A stretch of 64,000 bases of DNA from Eubacteriales bacterium (GTDB lineage: Bacteria; Bacillota; Clostridia; Christensenellales; Aristaeellaceae): assembly GCA_028705775.1 (NCBI GenBank), contig JAQWCW010000011.1, positions 1 to 64,000 on the forward strand, in the 5' to 3' direction. Of this stretch, positions 46,551 through 55,437 are shown piece by piece; the first letter of the stretch is position 1, and each line of letters begins with the position of its first letter. The notes beneath the pieces are model-generated. The model did no database searches. It was not told the origin of the DNA and saw only the letters and a program-made list of their open reading frames with translations. The position numbers and the translations under genes were made by a program.

Positions 46551-46676
46551 AACATAGCAAGGACTGTGAGCATAGTGACGACCGTGAGCATAGCAACGAC
46601 CGTGAGCATAGCAACGACCGTGAGCATAGCAACGACCGTGAGCATAGCAACGACCGTGAACATAATGACGACAATG
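46551..46676. repeat. 18-bp tandem repeat, seven units
   Basis: The unit agcatagcaacgaccgtg is repeated in register at 46551, 46569, 46587, 46605, 46623, 46641 and 46659. The middle four (46587-46658) are identical. The outer three have diverged. This pattern is typical of expansion by slippage with older edges. Confidence 0.95.
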
Positions 46677-46888
46677 ATAAAGCAATGCCTTTGTTTTCGA
46701 CAAATGAAGCCTGACATCCTGCCGTTTCGTCAGGAGTATTATGCAAAAATCAAGGACGGCATTACCGCAATCTCGCATGACATCGGTTTTCGTAATTGTA
46801 TTGAGTCAGCGCAATCATCATGTATATCACTCTGTACGTCCGGCATGATTTTAACGATGGATTGTGAACGCGAATTGCAGGAGCAACC

Positions 46889-47055
46889 ACGCTTTGCCAT
46901 CTCTACGCAATATACCATGAACGCTCCCCTGACGTTTCTGCGCAATAAAGCACAAACGCTCTCCCGCCATTTTACGCAAAGATAATCGTGAAAGCTTCCC
47001 TTGACGTTTCTACGCAATGAAACGCAAACGCTCCCCTGCCGTTTCTGCGCAAAAG
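46889..47055. repeat. Degenerate ~36-bp tandem repeat, about five units
   Basis: Units begin near 46889, 46921, 46956, 46992 and 47028, each like acgctcccctgacgtttctg followed by cgcaat and an A-rich end (lengths 32, 35, 36, 36 and a partial). Divergence is 15-40 percent, so it is older than the neighbouring 18-bp array and unrelated in sequence. Confidence 0.8.
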
Positions 47056-47090
47056 AAAGGCGGCGGACTTTCGTCCGCCGCCCCTTTTGC
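47055..47090 (-). terminator. Terminator of the second sugar-binding protein gene
   Basis: GGCGGCGGAC (47059-47068) and GTCCGCCGCC (47073-47082) are perfect 10-bp arms with a TTTC loop. T-rich sequence follows on both strands. Confidence 0.85.
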
Positions 47091-47131
47091 TTAACCGCTA
47101 AAGCGGAAAAGCGTGAATTCATTAATTGCTA

Positions 47132-48535
47132 TTACTGAGCAACGCCATTGGCGGTATCAAGATAAGCCTGCCAAGCGGGCATCTTGGTTTCAATAGCCTC
47201 AGCAACAGTTACAGCGCCGCCGGCGATATCCCAGAAGAAGCTCTGGCCCATAACGTCGTTGTCGGAGCCGAAGAGGCGGGATATGATGGAGGTGTTGTGA
47301 GCGCCGTCACGGAGGATGGCGTAGGTCTCATCAACAGCGCGGTCATCACGGAATCTGCTGTACATAGTGGACTTCCACGCATCGGGATCGGTAGCCAGTT
47401 CGTAACCGGGGGTCTCATCAGTCCAGAGGTTCCAAGCGAAAGCGATCTTCCAAGCGCGGTCAGCATCATAGAAGCCGGGCATTACGGTGATGTTTTCGCT
47501 AATGTCGGTCTGATAGTTGCCGGGCTGGTTCTTCGGGCCGGTGGGGAAGCATACCATGCCGAAATCGTCAACCATGCCATCAAGGTTGTAGCCTTGGTTT
47601 ACTTCGTAGGACTGACCTACATGGAAAGCAGCGCTGCCGGACTTGAACGCCTCATAGTACCAATCCCAGTTGGAATCGGGAGGGGTGGGCATTCCGTAGT
47701 TAACGATAATCTTCTGCGCCCAGTTAAGAGCTTCGATTACGTTGTCGCTCTGAGCGGTGCAGACGTACTTGCCGTCAACAACGTCAAAGAACTTACCAAG
47801 GTTGGAGGAAACAGCGACGCGCTGAGTGTCATCGTTGTTGCTCGCCATGCCGTAGGTGTCGTTTACGCCATCGTTATCGGTATCGCGGGTGCACTTCGCA
47901 AGCAGCTCTTCGAACTTTTCAAAGGTCCACTCGTTGTTCTTCTGCAGGTCATAGATGCTTTCAGGGTCAATACCGGCTTCTTCGACAAGACGCTTGTTGA
48001 AGAATACGACTTCACGGGGCTCGGCAGCGCCGGTGGAAGCTCCGTAAACAGCAGTGCCCTTGCTCATCAGGCTCACGATAGCGGGATTCCACTTAGAAGA
48101 GGTGAAATCGAGGCAATCGAGGGTGGACATATCGTAGAGCAGTCCGCCGTTCATCGCCGCGGATACGGAATCCGGACGCATAATCATCATGCGGTTCTCT
48201 TCGCCCTGGGTGTTGATGAAGTCCATCAGGGTCTGAGGATTGGTATTCCAGTCTCCGTCAGACTTCTGAATCATCTTGAAGTTGTAGGTCTGCATGCACC
48301 AGTCACGGAACTCGAGCTGAGCTTCTTCAGCAGCGCTGGTAGGCTCATTGGGAGTGCCGTCCGCAGCGGACCAGTAGTCGGTGACGATGATTTCCATGCC
48401 GCCGAGGTCGATGGGGTTGCCATTGGCATCCTTGATGATTTCCGGATATCCTTCGGGGACATCCTCCGCAACAGCAAAGCTGCATACGGACAGAACCATC
48501 ACGAGAGCCAGGAACAGTGAGATGAGTTTCTTCAT
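47132..48535 (-). CDS. Extracellular sugar-binding protein of an ABC importer
   Basis: 467 aa from ATG 48535, with a signal peptide MKKLISLFLALVMVLSVCSFAVA cut before EDV. A family-1 solute-binding fold follows (KRLVEEAGIDPESIYDLQKNNEWTFEKFEELL, then SGSAAFHVGQSYEV, MPGFYDADRAWKIAFAW). A DTDNDGVNDTYG loop matches an EF-hand/dockerin-like calcium site, common in this family. There is no lipobox, so it may be released or held by other parts. It has its own promoter downstream of the permease pair. GGAGG lies 11 nt before the ATG; ATG 48565 is the alternative. Confidence 0.88.
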   Translation of the reverse strand: MKKLISLFLALVMVLSVCSFAVAEDVPEGYPEIIKDANGNPIDLGGMEIIVTDYWSAADGTPNEPTSAAEEAQLEFRDWCMQTYNFKMIQKSDGDWNTNPQTLMDFINTQGEENRMMIMRPDSVSAAMNGGLLYDMSTLDCLDFTSSKWNPAIVSLMSKGTAVYGASTGAAEPREVVFFNKRLVEEAGIDPESIYDLQKNNEWTFEKFEELLAKCTRDTDNDGVNDTYGMASNNDDTQRVAVSSNLGKFFDVVDGKYVCTAQSDNVIEALNWAQKIIVNYGMPTPPDSNWDWYYEAFKSGSAAFHVGQSYEVNQGYNLDGMVDDFGMVCFPTGPKNQPGNYQTDISENITVMPGFYDADRAWKIAFAWNLWTDETPGYELATDPDAWKSTMYSRFRDDRAVDETYAILRDGAHNTSIISRLFGSDNDVMGQSFFWDIAGGAVTVAEAIETKMPAWQAYLDTANGVAQ

Positions 48536-48645
48536 GGTTTTGTTTTCCTCCTTTATTATTCCCATAAACGCTTTTGCTTTTCGTCAGAAAGCCTGCCGAA
48601 TAGTCAGCCAAAAGCGTATGATGAGCAATTTGTTTTGATGTAATT

Positions 48646-48674
48646 ATCATAGCACACTTTTCAAGAAAAGCGAA
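48646..48674 (-). promoter_or_regulatory. Promoter of the second sugar-binding protein
   Basis: On the - strand TTCGCT (48674-48669), 17 bp, TATGAT (48651-48646), with TGTGC upstream (extended -10). It gives a ~105-nt leader. Confidence 0.65.
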
Positions 48675-48683
48675 TACTATTCT

Positions 48684-48714
48684 CTTACGAAAATATACTT
48701 TTTGTTTTCGTAAG
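48684..48714. promoter_or_regulatory. 31-bp palindromic operator candidate
   Basis: CTTACGAAAA (48684-48693) and TTTTCGTAAG (48705-48714) are perfect 10-bp arms around 11 AT-rich bases, centred about 50 bp upstream of the start site of the binding-protein gene and with no following T tract. The position fits an activator or LacI-type site better than a terminator. Confidence 0.55.
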
Positions 48715-48742
48715 CGCCGTTTCGGTTAAACCCGCGGCATAA

Positions 48743-49750
48743 TTACATCTTGATTCCCGTCATGCTCAGGCTCTCAACAAACCCGCGCTGAGCGAATATG
48801 TAGAGAATAATGAGCGGGAAGGTGGACATCAGAACGCCTGTACCGATAATCTGCTGCTGGCGCGCTATGCTTACGGACGAGCCGGAAGCATTCTGCGTAT
48901 CCGCCATGTACTGCGAGAGGCGCATTGCAATGCGGCTCAGCTCGCCGGACAGCAGCGTTGCCGTTCCCATAAAGGTGTTGGAGTAGAAGATATCCGTCCA
49001 CTGCCAAACAAACGCGAACAGGAAGCAGCTGGTGAGAATCGGGAGAGCGTCGGGAAGCATTACGCGAACGAAGGTGTGAAGGCTTCCGCAGCCGTCAACG
49101 TAAGCCGCTTCTTCAAGGGATTTCGGAACTCCGCGGAAGTACTGCCTGAGCATATAGATGTACAAACCGTCTTTAAGACCCATGCAGGTCATGGACATCA
49201 AAAGATAAGGCGTTATCGTTTTGCGCAGGTTAAGCGGCTGCCCCTGAATCGCATTGAATATTCCGAATACATCGAAGAACCTGAAGTTTACGTGCAGCGA
49301 GGTTGAAATAACCTGCGGAGGAACGATGATTACCAGAATAACGCAGGCAAACCAAATCCTCTTGAGCGGGAAGTCGTATCTCGCGAAGCCGTAGCCGACG
49401 AGCGTGCAGGCGGCAACCTGCAGTACAGCCGTTATGAACGAAATCAGGATAGTGTTCATAAGCGCCGTAGGATACGACATCAGGTGGCTCGTGAGCGTAT
49501 AGTTGAGCGTCGTCGGGTTGCGCGGCAGAACGATTACCGTTGTATCGTAAATATCCTTTTCAGACATCAGCGAAATTGAAATCTTACTGAGGATTGGCTG
49601 CAGAATCATGAAGCACAGCCCGAACATCAGAAGCGCTCTGAGTATGTTTACGATAGCGCGCTTGCTCGTTGAGCGCAGAAGGTAGCCGCCGCTCTTGCGG
49701 TTGCGCTCCCAGAAGCTTTTAGCGTGCCACGTCTTGGGCGTGTTACTCAT
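48743..49750 (-). CDS. Sugar ABC permease, MalG type (system 2)
   Basis: 335 aa from ATG 49750 (GGGGGTG upstream, inside the end of the preceding permease). It has six membrane helices, with the cytoplasmic EAA loop EEAAYVDGCGSLHTFVRVMLPDALPI for ATPase contact and a basic N-terminal tail of ~40 residues. It pairs with 49743-50648. Confidence 0.88.
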   Translation of the reverse strand: MSNTPKTWHAKSFWERNRKSGGYLLRSTSKRAIVNILRALLMFGLCFMILQPILSKISISLMSEKDIYDTTVIVLPRNPTTLNYTLTSHLMSYPTALMNTILISFITAVLQVAACTLVGYGFARYDFPLKRIWFACVILVIIVPPQVISTSLHVNFRFFDVFGIFNAIQGQPLNLRKTITPYLLMSMTCMGLKDGLYIYMLRQYFRGVPKSLEEAAYVDGCGSLHTFVRVMLPDALPILTSCFLFAFVWQWTDIFYSNTFMGTATLLSGELSRIAMRLSQYMADTQNASGSSVSIARQQQIIGTGVLMSTFPLIILYIFAQRGFVESLSMTGIKM

Positions 49751-50648
49751 AATAGTGCACCCCCTTAGAGATGATGAAGGATGTAATGCCAATCAGAGCA
49801 ATCGCAACGCCGAAGTAAATCCAGCTCATTGCGGCGCTCAGACCGTAATCCAGATTGGCAAGCATGACCTCGCTGATACGGTCAAGCACGCCGTTCTCGC
49901 TGTCGCTCTTCATGAAGAAGTCGATTATCGTATATATGCAGTTTACAAGGAGCAGGGGGCTTACCATGGGGAAGGTTATCTTCCAGAAGGACTCCCAACG
50001 GGAGCAGCCTTCCATGTCCGCCGCTTCATACATACTGGGCGAAATGGTCTGGAGTCCGGAGAGGAATACGATTATCTGAATTCCGCTCGCCATGATTATG
50101 TCGTAGACTCCGTTTATTATTTCAAAAACCACGGAGAACGCGCGGGTTCCGATACCGGAGAGACGAAGTATGTCCTCAAGGGTTCCGGTAAGGTTTACGC
50201 CGGACTCATTGGCGACCGTGCTGATGGACTGCATAAGGTCGTTATTCGTTTCAAGTCCGAACAGAACGCCCGACGAGAGGATAACCGGAAGGAAGAACAC
50301 GGCTCTTACGAACGTGCGCCCCTTGAACTTCTGATTGAGGAACACGGCGATAACGAAGCTCAGAACCAGCGTAGCCAGCGAGTTGGTTACCATCGTGCCG
50401 ATTTCCTCAACAAGGAAGCGAGGGAAATCCGGGTCGCCGGTCAGGGCGAATTTATAGTTCTGGATGCCTACGAAGGTTTCCGTAAAGCCCGTAAGACCCG
50501 GAGTAACCTTCTCAAAGCTGAACATCAGCGACTGAGCCATAGGCTTGAGCATGAACATCAGAAAGCCGATTATAAACGGGAGAATGAACAGATAGCCCGT
50601 TACAGCGTTCTTTGAGCGCATGGTGCGCACATGCTTCTTCTTTGCCAT
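49743..50648 (-). CDS. Sugar ABC permease, MalF type (system 2)
   Basis: 301 aa, six membrane helices (first at about 16-38) and the EAA loop MYEAADMEGCSRWESFWKITFPMVSPL. The ribosome site AAGGGAGGG covers the DUF5696 stop, so the two are coupled. Confidence 0.88.
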   Translation of the reverse strand: MAKKKHVRTMRSKNAVTGYLFILPFIIGFLMFMLKPMAQSLMFSFEKVTPGLTGFTETFVGIQNYKFALTGDPDFPRFLVEEIGTMVTNSLATLVLSFVIAVFLNQKFKGRTFVRAVFFLPVILSSGVLFGLETNNDLMQSISTVANESGVNLTGTLEDILRLSGIGTRAFSVVFEIINGVYDIIMASGIQIIVFLSGLQTISPSMYEAADMEGCSRWESFWKITFPMVSPLLLVNCIYTIIDFFMKSDSENGVLDRISEVMLANLDYGLSAAMSWIYFGVAIALIGITSFIISKGVHYYE

Positions 50649-50649
50649 A

Positions 50650-53232
50650 TTAGCGCCCTCCCTTAACGGTGTAGCTGCGCGCGGGCACAGTCACTCCGTC
50701 TGCCGAATACGGCGCATCGCCGTAGTTAACATATACGCTTGTGCCGTTTTCATAGCGGGTTACCGCTACCTTTTCGGCAATGCGCTCATGCCCGACTATC
50801 TTCTGATTGCCGAGCCCGCTCATAGCGCTCTGATACTCGTTGGCAAGCTGAATCGCAAGGTCGCCCCATTCGCCGTAGCTGGAGGCAAAGTATCCGGAAT
50901 AGAAGCTATTCTGGAGAACCTGCGCCTTTTCCGCCATAAGCGAGAAGTTAAGACCCGCGCCGTATTCCGCTGCCTTCAGAAGCTGTGTGCGGTAGTCTCC
51001 GGCAAGGTTAATCGGGCTGCCGGTATACTCAAGACGGCCGTGAAGCGCGATTTGATAGAAGGGAACGGATACGTCGATAATCGAGTAAGCGCCGCCCATC
51101 AAATCCATCTCGGTAACGAGGTCTGCGTTCGTGAGCGCATAATCCATTCCGAGCTTGGTTGCCACCTTGAGGTCCTTCGCTTCGGCGTCAGCCATTATTC
51201 CTAGCTGAATCTGCTTGCTTTCCTCGCGCGATACGAAATCCTTGGGATTGTAATCGGCGGAAAGGATTGAGCCGACATCGCGGAACATTACGCCTTCCAC
51301 TCCCAGCTCATCAAGCTTGTTGAGGAGGTTCTTTGCGCACATCTGCATATAGGAGGGCTTTACAAGATAGCTGGCGTCGCGCCACTTCATCGGCGTGTAC
51401 CAGATGGTGGAATAGGGATAAAGCTCAATCCTGTCGCGGGTGGTGTACTTGGCGGCGTCGCGGAAAGCGATGAAGCCGTCGAAGAAATCGCTGTCGTAAG
51501 CGAACTCAACCGCGCCGTCAAGGTAAAGGTCAACGCCCTTATCCTTGGCCTTTGCGATAATCTGCCTGAGCCCGTTTTCCCCGCCGAGAGCGTTAACCGT
51601 ATGAACGCCGGTAAGCACCTGCTGTTGCAGTCCGCCGTTCGCCCAGCCGGTATAGATAAGCTTCAGATTGCGGATTCCGCTTTCAAGCAGCGAGTCCATC
51701 ATTTCCGCGCCTTGGTCAAACGTGGTCATGGGAACTTCAACCTGCTGAGGAAGACCCGCCTGCTGCAGCATCTTGTCGATAGCGCCGAGAACTTCAACGC
51801 TCACGGGCAAATCAGGGTTCTCGTTAGGCGTGAGGGAAGGATAACGGTTTGCAAGATAATCGCCGTAATAGGAAGCCATTTCGGCGTAATTATTCGTGTT
51901 GAGGAAACGGTAGCGCTGAACTATGTTTCCGCCCGAAACCTGCTCCTCATAGATGTAAACGCGGTTATTGGATTTTGCGGATACATCGTACTGGTCGCTG
52001 TGAAGCACGGTATAGCGGGCATAGCAGGTATTATAGCTGTTTATGTTTGCTCTGCCGCTGATATCCGCCAGAATTCCGGCGTAGGACGAATTCCCCTCAA
52101 GGATGCAGAGGAAGGAATCGTCGCCGTCCGTCATTGCGTAAAGCGGGAAAGTGCAGCGGGTTTCGTTTACAGCCTGACGGCGCTCAGAGCCCCAGTCCCA
52201 GCCGTACATATTGGCATAATAGTTATTCTGCGCAATCTTACCATTGTTGTAGTTGATAATCGCTCCGCCGCCGTCCGGAACTATCATGTATCCCTGGTCA
52301 GCCGTCGATGTCGCGCCGAAGGCGGGCAGAACGGCAAGATAGGTGATAGGGAAGTCGGGGAAGTAGCGGATTTCATCATAAGGAACTTCAACTACAAGGT
52401 CGTCGCCCTCAAGACGATAAATGATGGAGGCGTTGAAAACTGCCGCATTGGCTGCGCCGGTATCGGCAATGTTCTCAAGATCCTTGTAATAGTCCTCAGT
52501 GGTGTAGTTTACGCTCTGGAAATAGGTCTGCAGCTTCAGCTTTACATGGTCCGCAACGCCGTTGCGAAGGATGTACATCTTTTTGCCCTCGGCAAGCCCG
52601 GGATACATGGCCTCAAGAGCCGCTACATCATCGCTTGCCTTATACTTTTCGGGGTTGTAAAGACGGTAGCTGTCGGTAACCTTACGCTTGTCGGACTTGC
52701 TCATCGAATCGATAAGCTCGTTCATGCGCTCCTCGGTAACGGCATAAGGCACATAGAAGGTCTTGTTAACCTTACCTATGGTGTAGTTGACCTTGATTGA
52801 GCCGTCATCAAGCCGCACAACATCGTAAACGCCGTTTTCAACGCTGTAAGTGAAGTTATTGAAGTGGGTTACTACGCCGTCCGTCGTCGAATAGCTGACG
52901 ACCAGCGTTGACTTCATTCTTTCCTTTTCAGCCTTCAGCGCTATCGGGTCGGAATCGACATCCTCAGGATTGGAGCGCCAGATGTGATTCGTCGCCTTAT
53001 CCGTAACGGTGAACTGCGTGGTAAGGGGGTCAAAGGCAAAGAGAAGCTTGTCGTTCTCCATTGTCATTTCTTTGTCGTCTCCGGAGTACGCGAAATACTC
53101 AGGCTCTTCTCTGTCGATATCCTCCTTGACGGAGTAGATAGGGACAAACACAAAGATGATGAGTACCGCAAGCACAGCGGCGGTTATCAGCCATGGGAGA
53201 AGGCGGCGAAAGAGAGGTTTTTTCTTATTCAT
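50650..53232 (-). CDS. DUF5696 membrane-anchored protein, probable glycosidase-like barrel
   Basis: 860 aa from ATG 53232 (GGAGG 7 nt upstream; GTG 53238 is too close). One N-terminal membrane anchor (about 12-33), the rest outside. Residues ~60-400 are a beta-rich domain. Residues ~440-760 look like a TIM barrel of the GH type (MDSLLESGIRNLKLIYTGWANGG, KAKDKGVDLYLDGAVEFAY, GVEGVMFRDVGSILSADYN, TEMDLMGGAYSIIDVS), with acidic residues at strand ends (D in LYLDGA, D in FRDVGS). This matches the architecture annotated as DUF5696. No activity is established. It is embedded between two permease pairs, so oligosaccharide trimming or capture at the membrane is the likely job. Confidence 0.7.
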   Translation of the reverse strand: MNKKKPLFRRLLPWLITAAVLAVLIIFVFVPIYSVKEDIDREEPEYFAYSGDDKEMTMENDKLLFAFDPLTTQFTVTDKATNHIWRSNPEDVDSDPIALKAEKERMKSTLVVSYSTTDGVVTHFNNFTYSVENGVYDVVRLDDGSIKVNYTIGKVNKTFYVPYAVTEERMNELIDSMSKSDKRKVTDSYRLYNPEKYKASDDVAALEAMYPGLAEGKKMYILRNGVADHVKLKLQTYFQSVNYTTEDYYKDLENIADTGAANAAVFNASIIYRLEGDDLVVEVPYDEIRYFPDFPITYLAVLPAFGATSTADQGYMIVPDGGGAIINYNNGKIAQNNYYANMYGWDWGSERRQAVNETRCTFPLYAMTDGDDSFLCILEGNSSYAGILADISGRANINSYNTCYARYTVLHSDQYDVSAKSNNRVYIYEEQVSGGNIVQRYRFLNTNNYAEMASYYGDYLANRYPSLTPNENPDLPVSVEVLGAIDKMLQQAGLPQQVEVPMTTFDQGAEMMDSLLESGIRNLKLIYTGWANGGLQQQVLTGVHTVNALGGENGLRQIIAKAKDKGVDLYLDGAVEFAYDSDFFDGFIAFRDAAKYTTRDRIELYPYSTIWYTPMKWRDASYLVKPSYMQMCAKNLLNKLDELGVEGVMFRDVGSILSADYNPKDFVSREESKQIQLGIMADAEAKDLKVATKLGMDYALTNADLVTEMDLMGGAYSIIDVSVPFYQIALHGRLEYTGSPINLAGDYRTQLLKAAEYGAGLNFSLMAEKAQVLQNSFYSGYFASSYGEWGDLAIQLANEYQSAMSGLGNQKIVGHERIAEKVAVTRYENGTSVYVNYGDAPYSADGVTVPARSYTVKGGR

Positions 53233-53243
53233 ACGCACTCCTC

Positions 53244-53921
53244 CTAGAATAGCCTGAACACGATTTCGCGGTACAGTGATACGAAATAGCTGATAGCGTC
53301 GCTGATGAGGCTGAGGAACAGCAGCAGCAGGAAGATGATAATCAGCATTCCGAACAGAGACATAATCGTGAACAGGAACGTCTTACCGACTGAATAATCG
53401 TGAATTTCCATCATCGCGATAACGATGAGGTATACTGCCCAGATTAAGGAGAGCGCCGCGAACACATAGTAGAAAGCGCCTTCCTCGGTCGTGATGACAT
53501 TGCTCAGAAGAATCAGCGGCAGTTGAATCAGCGGATACGGCAGAATGGAATAGCACATTCCGACGTAAATATCCTTGAACGTGCCTTTGCCGTCGAACAG
53601 GGTCGTCCAGCACCAGTTTGCCGTTACGAAAACGATAAGCGGCAAGAGGAGCGAGAGGCACTCCTGAAACACGTTGACGTATTCCCAGTTTACCGACATG
53701 AACTGGAAGTTCGTGAACTCCAGCGTCAGAATTCTGGTAAGCAGCACAAAGAACATGATGGTGTTTGCCGCCGCCATTGAGCCGCGCTTCTCATGCGTCA
53801 AATCCCAATACCCGTCAAAGGGATGGAGCAGGCAGTAAAACGCGAAGCGAAGGGACGCGCCGTACCGCGACCACCATTGCTTATCAAGTATCGCGGGGCG
53901 TTTGCGTGACATAGCCGTCAA
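53244..53921 (-). CDS. YIP1-family membrane protein
   Basis: 225 aa with five hydrophobic helices (about 50-70, 85-105, 120-145, 150-170 and 180-210) and the conserved entry LRFAFYCLLHPFDGYWDLTHEKRGS. YIP1/DUF1282 proteins are small polytopic proteins without a defined bacterial function. TTG 53921 is preferred because GAGGTG lies 8 nt upstream and it overlaps the previous stop (TTGA). An ATG at 53912 is the alternative. Confidence 0.75.
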   Translation of the reverse strand: MTAMSRKRPAILDKQWWSRYGASLRFAFYCLLHPFDGYWDLTHEKRGSMAAANTIMFFVLLTRILTLEFTNFQFMSVNWEYVNVFQECLSLLLPLIVFVTANWCWTTLFDGKGTFKDIYVGMCYSILPYPLIQLPLILLSNVITTEEGAFYYVFAALSLIWAVYLIVIAMMEIHDYSVGKTFLFTIMSLFGMLIIIFLLLLFLSLISDAISYFVSLYREIVFRLF

Positions 53922-55411
53922 GATTTATTCACCTCCGCTTTTATCTTCTTCACCTTACCGACGACAAGCGGGACAACCATAGCAGCCGCAACCAGCGCGA
54001 ATATCCAGCCTATGTTCTGCTCAACCCATTCCTTGCGGTACAGGCGGAAAGCTTCGCCGTAGTTTTTCCAATCGCGCGGATAACGGAAGTATTCCATCGC
54101 CTCGCCGTACTTTTCCTGACGAAGCAGGGAGCGCCCGACGCCGATGAAGGCTTGGTCATAGTTGCCGTTGAGCTTGAGCACCTCGCGCCACGTATCAGCG
54201 GACGCGTCGTACTCGCCTCTCAGGTACTGGTCGTTAGCGGTATAGATGAGATTGCAGTATTCAGTTGGCGTGAATATGGTAACGCTGCACTCGATGGAGT
54301 CAAGCACCATGAGGTCGTTGCCCATATGGTCTATTGCAACGGCGTTGAGGAAGTAGCCATCGCTGTTTCCCGAACCGCCGAACGCCCAGAACATAATTCC
54401 GCGGGTGTCATATCCGAAAAGCCTGCCGCGGACGCGGTCGAGCGCTACGTAGGTTTCGTTATCCAGAACGGTTATGTCGATAAGGCGGCTCGGGCCGTTG
54501 ATATCCGCGTCCTCCGCCCAGTCAAGCTCGCCAATCGGAGGCTGACGGACATTGGATTTAACAAGAATATCGTTTCCGATTGCATTGAGCTTTCTGATGG
54601 GGTTTGCAGTATCGCTCAGAAGCTCCTCAACCGCGAAGGTTGCTGTTACGGCGTAGATGAAGCCCTTCTTATCCATATATATATTGTCGTACTCGGTAGG
54701 AACGAAGGACTCCTGCTTGGAGCGCTGCTCCTTGGTGGAGAAGAGCTTCCAGATGTAGTCTATCATGTCGAACTTAACCTTGTTCGCGCCGATGTAGCCG
54801 GTGAACTCGCCGTCAGCCTCGTACTTAATCAAGCCCTTGTTGACGTTCTTGCACAGAGCGAAAACTCTGCCCGAAACGTCGACAACAAGCTTTGACGGAA
54901 GGAAGCTGAGGTTCTGGTCGAAGGTTTCGTCGGTAGGCTTTTCGTATGACTTTATGAAGTTGCAATCCTTGTCCATCATGACGACGCGATTGTTATTCGT
55001 GTCGCAGACGTAGATATTGCCTGCTTTGTCAACGAAAACGTCCTGCGGGGTGGAGAAATTCTCGGGCGTTCCGCCAATCACGGTATCAATTACGCGCACG
55101 AGCTTATATTCCGAATTCTCGTGCTTTACCTCCAGAAGCCGGTTGTTGCCGGTATCGCAGATGTAAATGTAATCGCCCGAAACAAACATACCCTGCGGGG
55201 ACCGCATAGGCTTATCAAGCCCAAGCATTGTGCTGTTCAGAACCGTCTTAACGCGGTAAGCGTCGGGTGACTCGCGAATATCAAACCAATAGTCGTAGGT
55301 ATAGGTATAGCGAGTCTGAAGCCCGTCCGCGGCAAATGCGGTCGTACTCAGCAGCAGCAGCGCGGCCGTGAGCAGAAGCGCCGCAATCCTGCGCATTCCC
55401 TTTGTTCTCAT
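53918..55411 (-). CDS. Exported NHL-repeat propeller protein with C-terminal anchor
   Basis: 497 aa from ATG 55411 (AGGAGGG 7 nt upstream; the longer frame to 55681 is a shadow inside the permease). The signal peptide ends at AFA. The NHL blades are clear: SPQGMFVSGDYIYICDTGNNRLLEV, then TPQDVFVDKAGNIYVCDTNNNRVVMMD and further blades to about residue 390. A TPR-like helical stretch (AFIGVGRSLLRQEKYGEAMEYF) follows, then a membrane helix near 465-485 with a Lys-rich tail inside. It is probably a surface glycan- or protein-binding platform for the importer. Confidence 0.8.
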   Translation of the reverse strand: MRTKGMRRIAALLLTAALLLLSTTAFAADGLQTRYTYTYDYWFDIRESPDAYRVKTVLNSTMLGLDKPMRSPQGMFVSGDYIYICDTGNNRLLEVKHENSEYKLVRVIDTVIGGTPENFSTPQDVFVDKAGNIYVCDTNNNRVVMMDKDCNFIKSYEKPTDETFDQNLSFLPSKLVVDVSGRVFALCKNVNKGLIKYEADGEFTGYIGANKVKFDMIDYIWKLFSTKEQRSKQESFVPTEYDNIYMDKKGFIYAVTATFAVEELLSDTANPIRKLNAIGNDILVKSNVRQPPIGELDWAEDADINGPSRLIDITVLDNETYVALDRVRGRLFGYDTRGIMFWAFGGSGNSDGYFLNAVAIDHMGNDLMVLDSIECSVTIFTPTEYCNLIYTANDQYLRGEYDASADTWREVLKLNGNYDQAFIGVGRSLLRQEKYGEAMEYFRYPRDWKNYGEAFRLYRKEWVEQNIGWIFALVAAAMVVPLVVGKVKKIKAEVNKS

Positions 55412-55437
55412 CCTTAGCCCTCCTATCATAGCCGCAC

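Larger units (their letters stand above)
46387..47131. other. Non-coding gap with two minisatellites
   Basis: 745 bp with no gene that I can support. Open frames on both strands exist only because the 18-bp and 36-bp repeats are multiples of three, and none has a convincing ribosome site. Contents: the two repeat arrays and one terminator, listed separately. Confidence 0.6.

Noticed and set aside
46551-46676. CRISPR array
   Set aside because: The 18-bp unit is directly adjacent without spacers, and no cas genes are nearby.
46476-46985. 169-aa repeat protein (TVSIAT repeats) and its - strand counterparts
   Set aside because: Frames persist only because repeat units are multiples of 3. There is no ribosome site, signal peptide or conserved end, so I treat it as a minisatellite.
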